This document shows positions 55,946-64,000 of a stretch of DNA of 64,000 nucleotides, piece by piece (the stretch's first letter is position 1; the number at the start of each line of letters is the position of its first letter). The position numbers and the translations under genes are program-made. The stretch spans positions 124,001-188,000 of the forward strand of contig JAVLUZ010000081.1 of assembly GCA_036768485.1 (NCBI GenBank). Direction: 5' to 3'. This DNA is from Mermis nigrescens. Its lineage: Eukaryota > Nematoda > Enoplea > Mermithida > Mermithidae. Under the pieces are notes generated by a model. The model did not search any database. It saw nothing but the letters and a program-made list of their open reading frames with translations, and was not told where the DNA came from.

Positions 55946-56434
55946 CAGTGGCGGATCTAGGAATTTTTTAAGGGAGGGGCGCAGTATCCCAACTTTTCCA
56001 AAAACAGTCAAAAATAGGTCTGAAAATTTGCCCTTAATGCGCGAAATAGCGTTTTTTCTAAGTTTACATTTAATTTTTTTACTTAAAATCATTTTTGACG
56101 CAATATTTTTGTATTCATAGCATTTGATGCGGAACACAGGAATTTTTGATTAAAAATAGAAGAAAACTATGCAAAATTAGCTGTTTCTGCTTTTAAAATT
56201 GTTTTGAAAACTACATGAAGAGAAAAATGGCTTACAGGTCGCCAAGAAAGTAAATAAATGTCATTAATAGGTATCATACGGCGCGTCGCGCCGGAAAAAT
56301 TTGAGAAATTGTGGTCACTGATGGCCAAATATCATTGCAAATTGCATATCCATTCTTTATCTCGCCAAATATTTTTGGTTAATGGGGGCGGCGGGGGCAG
56401 CCCTCCCCGCTCCCTTCTCTTAAATCCGCCCCTG
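55946..56434. mobile_element. MITE family I, copy I5, nested in E3
   Basis: Ends CAGTGGCGGATCTAGG and (other strand) CAGGGGCGGATTTAAG. Flanks GTCATTCG and GTCATCCA agree at six of eight. The unoccupied site is seen in E4 (TTTCAGTCATCCAATTC near 58235). Contains GGCGCGTCGCGCC at about 56281. Confidence 0.85.
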
Positions 56435-56831
56435 GTCATCCAATGCTTGTGTTGTAAGTAATATGACGGAAACTGCACTGTACTTTCCGATCCATGTAGC
56501 GAGCATGAGAATTAGAACTTAGTCATCGTATGAGTATCAATTGGCACTTTGCTGTATTTAACTTGGCGTAACTGGGTACGCGCCTAAAACCATCAGAAAA
56601 GCCAATAGGTAAAAAACAGCCTGTATACTGCAGATGCATTCTAAATAGTCAATATTCAACGGATATATTAAACTTATTCAAATTTGATTTTAACCCTCGG
56701 CGCCTCGGCTTTTTTCTGCTTCGCCCTCGGCGCCGAGGCCGAGGCTTTAAAAACGCTGAGCCTTGCCGAGGCCGAGGCCTCAGTCCGATCACTGTTCGTA
56801 GGTTGAGAATGATTGATTAATTTTATCGCAG

Positions 56832-57171
56832 GAGAATATATCTGCGTACATGGTTTACGCGAAAGATGCTGCTTTGGCTTTTATACACGAAATTTTGGAC
56901 AAGTCGGATGATAAACCCGCCGTTAAACAATTGATTTACGTATTGCTTCAACATATTTGCATTAAAACGTCGCCCAGGGCCAGAAAAGGCGAATCGGGGC
57001 GCGCTGGAAAAAATATGGCTACAATCTGCAATTTGGCTTACTTTTTGGATTTGGATTTAAGGCTAAAGTTCGTCGATTGGCTGTTTAAATTGTCCAGACA
57101 CGCTAAAGCGACCAATCGCGTAACAGCGGTCGAAGTTTGTTCGACTTTATTGCTGAAAGCTGGAAATGAAG
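56832..57171 (+). CDS. NCAPD3: NCAPD3 exon 7
   Basis: Acceptor TATCGCAG, donor GTAAAC, 340 nt (phase 0 to 1). Peptide includes IYVLLQHICIKTSPRARKG and FVDWLFKLSRHAKATNRV, closely matching VRILLQHICAKV and FIAWLYKYSRSSKIPHRV of vertebrate NCAPD3. The longest exon in view and the strongest single piece of evidence for the gene. Confidence 0.9.
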
Positions 57172-57744
57172 GTAAACTCTTTATGTAAGAATGTAATTTT
57201 CCAAAAAAATGTCAAAAATATTGATTTTTAAATTTTAATTTCGTTTTTAGAAATAACTTTTTTTGTACGTCACAAATATGCCTTTATGCATTTCGAATTA
57301 TCATATCATGTACACATGTATATACAGTTCTAGTCACTAAATTTGAACAATAAACATTCCGTAAAGTTTATTTAGGATTAAGTGCAAAACAGACGAAATC
57401 CTGTGTTATAACGTTTAGCGATGGCCTCTAATAAACAAGTGAATTCGGGAGTTAAAAAACCACCCCTTTTCTCGGCAAGCAAGAGGAGATGGCCGATGAT
57501 ATTGAATTGTTGAGAGAACTATGCCATGTAGATCACAACTGAGGCCTGATCTCTTTTCGGATCATTCAGAAACTTAAGATATTAATTTTCCTAAAAGTTC
57601 CGAAAAATCACTCTTTTTGCGCATTTTTCATGCATTTTTAAGAGTCGGTAATTCTATCCGCATATACATTTGTACGAATCTTTTAGGTTTTCACTTCAGA
57701 CCCCAGTGCAGGCTGTTCTCGAATAAAATTTTAGTTGTCATATC
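57172..57744 (+). other. NCAPD3 intron 7, first part
   Basis: No element boundary recognised before E4. One segment near 57420-57720 shares phrases with 50.5-50.7 kb. Confidence 0.4.
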
Positions 57745-60262
57745 CAGTGATCGGACCGAGGGTACTTTTTGGACCCTCGGCCTCGGCCGGGCCGAGGCAA
57801 CTTAAAATCCTTGCCTCGGCCGAGGCCGAGGCCGAGGGTAATGCCGAGGGTCAAGCTTGTATACCTATACCCATAAATAGTACTCTTAGAATATTTTGTA
57901 TGCACATGAGCTAGAGAATAATGGTAATATTAAGCACTTTATCGAATGTCAAACAATTCATTCTTATTTTCAATAATAGTAGATTAAATGTGTGAAGGAT
58001 TTATTGAATAAAGTCAGCAGCATGAAAGCATACTTAATTTAACAAGTTGCCGTTGAAGACTTGGAAAAGTTAATAAAAAATATGGCTGAACAAGCACTTA
58101 AAAACTTTTATTACTATAAATAAGAAAACAGTGTCGAAGAAATAAACGAACAAACGAAATAAGCTAAGTAAAGACAGAACTGTAGCCATTGTTGTGCTCG
58201 CTTTTGCAGTAATGCATGTTTAAACACGCTTTTTCAGTCATCCAATTCTGGTGTGGTAGGTAATATGACGGAAACTGCACTGTACTTTCCGATCATAGTT
58301 TCCTAAGGTCCAGAGTTGAGGGAAGGGTGAAATCCCAACATGGGGGACCAGTAAATTAAGTAATTTCTTTGTATGAGCGAACAAATTTTTGTAGATATTT
58401 TATATTAATATATTTTTAAAGATACACATTTTTACATACTGCCAGTGTGTGACCTGCAACCGGCATGCAGTCCTAAACAGTGTTTTTTGTGCAAGATACC
58501 TTTTTACATGTACAAAGATGGTATCCAAAAGTCTTTGAACATTTTGTACATGCAAATTTTTGTGTACTATTATAGTATGGTACAGTAGCGATTTAGTGTG
58601 GTAAAACAGGGTTTTTCGACCTTTGGTAGGTTGTATCTTAGCTAATTCCCGGGTTTCTGAATATTTGACATTTTTCCTTTCCATTCTAAATGCAAATTCT
58701 ACTATTTTAAAGATATATAGGACAGACAATTACTGATGCGCCGAAAATTTTCGGGAATTTTACACCTTTTTACAGTTTTTGTCTCTCCAAAAATCTTTGT
58801 GCGATGTACAAAGACGGTCCTGAAAAGTCTCTGTGTACATTATGAAAAATCTTTGCCGAATACAAAAATCGTGGCCCTAAATGTGATAATTCGGCCTGAA
58901 TTTAGTTGATAATATTAGTTCATGAGCTTTTGATGAAATTTACACATAAAACTCGACTGAGAAAGCTAAAACAACTTGTACTGCAAAATCAGAAATATTA
59001 CAGATATTGTAATATGCCAATTAGATCTTAAAATAAGCACTACTGTGCTTAGAAATTCAATGCAACATCGGGATAAATTAGTCAATTTTATCTTTGAACG
59101 GCAAAAAAGTGCAAAGTTATTAAATAGTACTTATTTTGCATAAAATTTTTAAAAACAGTATGAATAGATACAAAAGGTATTTAAATCTGCATAAAGATGC
59201 CTAGATTATACGAAAATTGATTTTTGAGTGTTTAATGCCCCTGCTTCAATCTAAATACATTATATTAGCGATATTTTGCGCGAAGCGCCGAACATTTTTT
59301 GAAATTTCCTAAAAAATACTGAAAAACGATATAATTAATATCACTTTGTCCAAGAAAGTATTTTAACATTGTATAAAAATGGCTTGAAAAAATGCACGAG
59401 CCGAAATTGATTTTTGGCAAAACCTGCATTTATTGGCCATTTTTAGGTGCGTTTTTGCGATTTTCGGCCGAAAATTCGTGATCATTTACCCCTTCTCCCA
59501 TAAAAATGGCCGAAAACCATACGTGTAACAGAGGGGCTTTGGGGAATTCCCCACTCACCCAGGGTTGGACGTCCTCCCAAACACCCTTCCCTCCAACATC
59601 AGAAAATTTTGACCCACTCTCCCCATTTTTGGCGAAAATTTGCACTTTGTTGGCTATTTTTAGGTGCTTTTGCCATTTTTGACATAGAATTAGAGTCGCT
59701 AATCCCCCTCCTTCTAAAAATGGCCAGGGACCCCTACCCGAAATTTCTAGCCGTTACATGTATGCCGAGGAGCCCCTCCCAAAAATTTTGAGCTGTTACA
59801 TGCATGTTTCATAGCGATAGTTTGTCGATTTACTCTTGCTTACATTCAAAAATACTGTATCACTACGTGAAATTCTAATAGTTAGCTGCACTTTTGCCAT
59901 AGTAAAAATTAAGTTCAAAAATATTCAAAAGGTTTTCATCAAGAATCGTCTGACAGTGACATGAGTCATGTACCCTGAGAGGGGGGTAATAACCCTAGCG
60001 AGCATGAGAATTAAAACTTAGTCATCACATGAATAATACATTGGCACTTTGCTGTAAGTAACTTGGTGTAACTGGGTACGCGACTAAAACCATAAGAAAA
60101 GTCTATAGGTAAAAAATAGCCTGTGTACTGCAGATGCATTCTAAATAGTTAATATTCAACGGATATATTAAACTTATTCAATTTGATTTTAACCCTCGGC
60201 GCCTCGGCACTTTTCAGCTTCGCCCTCGGCGCCGAGGCCGAGGCTCCAAAAAACGCCGAGGC

Positions 60263-60293
<31 letters not shown>

Positions 60294-60310
60294 GGCCTCG
60301 GTCCGATCAC
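57745..60310 (+). mobile_element. hAT-like element E4, in NCAPD3 intron 7
   Basis: About 2,566 bp; begins CAGTGATCGGACCGAGG and ends in the inverted GGTCCGATCAC, the last bases differing from the other copies. The flanks do not show a clear duplication. Near-identical to E1 but in the opposite orientation. Confidence 0.88.
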
Positions 60311-61733
60311 CCTATCCATAGAGGTACAGTATACCTTCAAAAATCAAACCTAATAAAAAAGCAGTTGTAACTTGAAAAACCAGCGCCAATTATCATAAAA
60401 CTAAACAGGAATGTTTCTCGGGAAGTCTTACGTGATGCCTGATACTTATTTTTCCGGAAGTATAGGAACTTCCACCAAAAATCCCAAAAAGTTCGATTTT
60501 GACACCAATTCTAAGTATACGTTGCCATGGCAACAAAACTATTTTTCATTGAACTGCTCCATTTAGCATTGTTTCTTGTATGGAATGGTTAAGAACCTTA
60601 TCTAAAGTTGTTCCTGCGAGTCAAAGACATAATTTATAAGAATTAGAGAACTCTTAGTATATGTAGCTTAGACAGAATTATCGATTTTTTTATAAATTTG
60701 ATTTAATAGAAGGAAATATCTTTAAAAAGTGAAATTTTTCGAAAATATGCTCATGTAAGTATAAAAACATGTTCCACTGTAAAGTATGCATGCAGCATAG
60801 CTTTTTTGGGCTGGAATTTTTTTGGTTAAATTGTTTTTTAGCTTCCAAATGGATTTTGTTGGTTTTTTTTAGTTTTGACTTTGATCAATTTTTTCTCTAA
60901 GACAAAAGAAATTTGTGAAATCAACCAAGTGGCATAAGATAGGGCTCTGACGGGAGATAGCTTAGGTAATATAACTTTATAGTTTGGAATGGTGGCACTC
61001 ATACCTGCACAGCATGGGAATTCTGCGGGGAGAATTTTAAGGTGCCTTTTTAGGTCCAAAAATAGTAAGTACACTTCAGAAACATCATTTTTCGGTGTTT
61101 CTGACGATGCTCTACAGTATATAGTGCAAAGCGCCGATAATTAGACACCTTTGAGCAAAACATAGCTAAAAATGCTTTAAAAAGCACCTTTCCTACGAAG
61201 TTTTAAAAAATTTTTGGGTTCTTTCGAAAAATCGGGAATTATGAGATGGGGTGAAAATTTTTCTGGGGGGTTAAACCCTTCCCCCATGATCATGTATGGT
61301 TGTACAGTACATACATACAAAAAGACAAAACATGGTTTTTTAGAAGCCAGCTTTACACGCACCGAATCCTAAATAAATTTTAAGGAATGTTTATTATTTA
61401 AATATCGTGGCGAGAATTGTATTTTATGTGCAATTTTTCTGGCTTTTTAACGTGACTATTTATTTCGTACGACCTTCATCCGCATTTGAGTGGAAGAAAC
61501 TGAAATTCATTTTCAAAAACTTAACTTTTTGCATTCTGCATGATATGTTGGCTATTTCGTTCTTAGGATTTCCATTCCCGTACTCGTACAAATATAATTC
61601 TTTCTATATTTTTATTTCTTATTATTCTTTCGTATCTTAGAATTGTCAATTTTATTTTGATTTATTAATACAAATTTTTTCATTTAAAATAATTCAAATT
61701 TATACAATTTGAAAAATTCAAAAAATTTTTTAG
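60311..61733 (+). other. NCAPD3 intron 7, second part
   Basis: About 60320-60560 resembles 50090-50345 in inverted orientation. A family H copy (H4, 61000-61298) follows. No coding sequence recognised. Confidence 0.45.
61000..61298. mobile_element. MITE family H, copy H4
   Basis: Ends CATACCTGCACAGC and (other strand) CATACATGATC. No matching flanks found. Contains a decayed GCGCCGA palindrome half near 61130. Confidence 0.7.
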
Positions 61734-61902
61734 AATTTAGCGTCAAAGCTAGACAAGTTTTATCATCAGTCGTTATCAAACGTTGTTCGGATATTGTGGC
61801 CGCTGTTCGAACGCGGGCTTTAAACGCTTTGTGCGATTTATTGCAGGAAAACTTCAATTTGTACTTGGAGATCCTTGCTTCGAACAGCTTAAATGAAAAT
61901 GA
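61734..61902 (+). CDS. NCAPD3: NCAPD3 exon 8
   Basis: Acceptor TTTTTAG, donor GTGAGC, 169 nt (phase 1 to 2). Peptide FSVKARQVLSSVVIKRCSD and VRTRALNALCDLLQENFNLY, aligned with FLVQEIMFDRCLDK and VRSKALSSFAHCLEL in vertebrate NCAPD3, a HEAT repeat. Without splicing the frame would hit TGA at 61905. Confidence 0.85.
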
Positions 61903-62611
61903 GTGAGCAAAATAAAACGCATTGACTGCATAAGTGCACAAATTCAGGGTCGACAGGGGGTGGTTAGAATCCCAAAAATCCAAAACAATAAATTTAATAG
62001 GCACAATTTTTTGCCGTTTAGAACGGAATGGTTAAAATAGCCTATGAAACGTTTTTTTCGTGGTAATATCGCATTTTAAAGCATTTTCAATTTATTTTGA
62101 CCACATTTTATCGCTCTTAACTCTAAAAAATACAGAAATTGATCGATTTTGGGCGCTTTTCGAGTAAAAAGTAGTAATTTTTACTGCTTTTCATCTCAAA
62201 AATAATGCAAAAAACGTCCCGTCAGTCCAAAATTGCCGGACAGTACCTGTCTGGCTGATAGTTCAGCAGGGGTAAATACCCCCTCATACTCCTATGTGCA
62301 TGTATGATTGACTGTACTGACGGAATCGCAATTTAAATTTTTATTTATTTAATATACAGGTGGCTAAAAGAAGCGAATACTCTAATCTGTAAACGCTTTT
62401 TGAAAAAATATAGGGCAATAAAATCGTAATGTTTCAATGAGCTACGTTTGTTATTCAGTTTTTGGTTTACACTTTTGTAAACATCATTTTTTTAGCACAT
62501 ATAAGTTATTACGAAAAAGGTTAGTAATTAGGAGTGTTAATTAGTAAATCTCTGTTCCAAATGTCAATATTGATTCTTTCCGTTCGAATAGCCATTAATG
62601 CATCTTTATAC
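61903..62611. other. NCAPD3 intron 8, first part
   Basis: AT-rich. No repeat boundary recognised. Confidence 0.4.
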
Positions 62612-63054
62612 CAGTTGTATTTGGCAAAGATTTTTCCCGATGTACAAAGACTTTTCGGGACCGTCTATGTATCTGTATGTACAAAGATTTTCGGGAAGAG
62701 AAAAATTGCAAAAAAGATCTGAAATTCACGAAAATTTTTGGCGCTTCGCGCCGCAATGAGTAATTGTGTGTTCTATATGTCTTTATAATGGCAGAAATTG
62801 CATTTGGAAAGGAAAAATGTCATATTTTTCGGCGCTTCGCGCCGTTTTAAGACGATTCTTAGTAATTTTGCCCTCAGAAACCCAGAAATTAGCTAAAATA
62901 CACTACCAAAGGTCGAACAATGCTGTTTTTACCACACTAAAATCGCTACCGTACCATATTATATTACTTAAAAATTTGTGTGTACAAAATGTACAAAGAC
63001 TTTTAGGGACCATCTTTGAGCATGTACAAACGGACCTTGTACAAAAAAACACTG
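62612..63054. mobile_element. MITE family D, copy D4
   Basis: 443 bp; left end degraded (CAGTTGTATTTGGC), right end (other strand) CAGTGTTTTTTTGTAC. Flanks CTTTATAC and CTTTACAC agree at seven of eight. GGCGCTTCGCGCC at about 62740 and 62830. Close to D1. Confidence 0.85.
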
Positions 63055-64000
63055 CTTTACACTATTGTTTAATTTTCTTAGTTTTAGAATTGTCAATTTT
63101 ATTATTTGTTTTAGTTTACCTTTGTGAGTTTTTCATCATATTACACCTTAACTGCGAGGTATTCAATAAAAAGTTGGGTTTACGAATGCGTCGCATCAGG
63201 CGAATTCTAGCAATCAGAAACCATTAGTTAGGCACTTTTTTGCAAAAGCTCTTCCTACTAAATGATATACAGTTACTGTCACGGAAATTGCAATTGCAGC
63301 GCCGCTGTGATTTACTACGATTGACCAACTACAGTAGAACGTAAGCGCTTTTACCGTAGCCACACGTGTTCGGCCATAGGAAGATAGCGTTCGGCATTAG
63401 TAGATCGCAGCTAGCATATTGCGTTATTTGTAACACAAACAATAAAAAGAATTTCTCAATCTGCTTTGATTTTATGCATGCGTGCGTCTCAAAAGTGTGT
63501 GCATGCTGCAGGTCCAGTCCGAGAAAAAAATAAAAATATATTGGAATTTTCGGGCATATCATTATAATTCTCATTTCCTCCATTGGAATCTCATCTACGA
63601 GATAATGGGCATAAAAATGGAATAAAATAGTATTTCTTGTGTGCGATCAATTGCATATTGCTCTGCCGCAGAAGAGCATTTTGAAATTAATTTCAGGCTG
63701 AGAACGTTCGGCGTTTTAAAACAAATTCATCGCCAATGAAGAGCAAAAGATTTAAAAATCATATAGACCCAGGGAACGCGAGCAAAACCTTTGTGAGCTT
63801 GTGTATTAAAATATCAGGAGGTAAAAATTTGTTGTTGTTTTCAAGCCTTGCCTTTATTACATTTTTCAGGCGTATGTCCGCTGAATAGAATAAATACAAA
63901 ATTGTAGATACGCATATATAAGAACTTTGATTGAGCAAGAAAAATTGCTAAGAAAGCTGGCTGGTCAGAATAAAATTTGCGCGAAATAATAGAACGGGCA
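63055..64000. other. NCAPD3 intron 8, second part, to window end
   Basis: No exon that continues the NCAPD3 frame could be supported. A TTTCAG followed by coding-like sequence at 63697-63740 is possible but does not align with known NCAPD3. The gene therefore continues beyond the window. Confidence 0.4.

Larger units (their letters stand above)
53543..56794 (+). mobile_element. hAT-like element E3 with nested D3 and I5, in NCAPD3 intron 6
   Basis: 3,252 bp; begins CAGTGATCGGACCGAGG and ends, on the other strand, CAGTGATCGGACTGAGG. Perfect 8-bp duplication TTCGTAGG at 53535-53542 and 56795-56802. The right border is only 30 bp from the acceptor of NCAPD3 exon 7. Longer than E1/E4 because of D3 and I5. 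Confidence 0.93.
42563..61902 (+). other. NCAPD3: NCAPD3 gene, 5' part (eight exons), continues past the window
   Basis: Exons at 42563-42740, 44548-44678, 44848-44971, 45775-45936, 50861-51067, 51180-51310, 56832-57171 and 61734-61902 join in a consistent frame into about 478 codons that follow the N-terminal third of vertebrate NCAPD3 from end to end. Introns up to 5.5 kb consist largely of transposons, while the exons are intact and GC-richer. Condensin II compacts chromosomes early in mitosis; NCAPD3 is its large HEAT-repeat subunit. No stop codon or terminal exon is in the window. Confidence 0.85.

Noticed and set aside
62353..62395. NCAPD3 exon after TATACAG
   Set aside because: The following sequence hits stops in the required phase and does not align with the protein.

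Overview
The window is nuclear DNA of an invertebrate animal, probably an arthropod, though the phylum is not settled by the sequence. It is AT-rich and has spliced genes with GT-AG introns several kilobases long. Most of it consists of nested DNA transposons. Two host genes are recognisable by comparison with vertebrate proteins: the first coding exon of an ASB8-like ankyrin/SOCS-box gene (minus strand, about 10.0-10.2 kb) and the 5' half of NCAPD3, the condensin II HEAT-repeat subunit (plus strand, exons spread over 42.56-61.90 kb, continuing beyond the window). No rRNA gene, tRNA gene, CRISPR array or bacterial-style operon was seen.

Layout. 0-2.5 kb: small hAT-type MITEs and a 461-bp foldback. 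2.5-8.6 kb: a truncated, decayed Polinton/Maverick. It keeps the penton N-terminus, adenain-like protease, major capsid protein, three small virion-type genes and the packaging ATPase on the minus strand. A zinc-ribbon ORF and the integrase-chromodomain gene lie on the plus strand, followed by a 21-bp minisatellite. The DNA polymerase gene is absent. Several genes carry nonsense or frameshift changes. Seven sites upstream of its genes carry copies of a short motif, best form GTCTATAAATATGA. 8.6-10.2 kb: diverged repeats and ASB8. 10.2-23.4 kb: no host gene; MITE families called here A, B, C, H, I, L, M and N. 23.4-32.8 kb: a nest of hAT-like elements, with E1 inside F inside K inside C. K keeps an internally deleted transposase ORF. 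33-42.5 kb: SINE-like and palindromic repeats, decayed non-LTR retrotransposons on the minus strand, and elements G, D1 and I4. 42.5-64 kb: NCAPD3, whose introns hold elements D2, B5, E2, E3 (with D3 and I5), E4, H4, H5 and D4.

Most element families have short terminal inverted repeats and 8-bp target-site duplications, the hAT signature. No intact transposase is present, so they must have been mobilised from elsewhere. Family letters are mine and only label groups seen in this window.

The points most worth following are: (1) family B, all five recognisable copies of which sit inside another MITE, 13-90 bp from an end of the host element; (2) the palindrome GGCGCTTCGCGCC or variants, present in otherwise different element families; (3) the repeated promoter-like motif of the Polinton; (4) the near-identical inverted pair E1/E4, which brackets the 5' half of NCAPD3; (5) foldbacks with long stems. 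All coordinates were read by eye, so element boundaries should be good to a few bases where a duplication is quoted and looser elsewhere.
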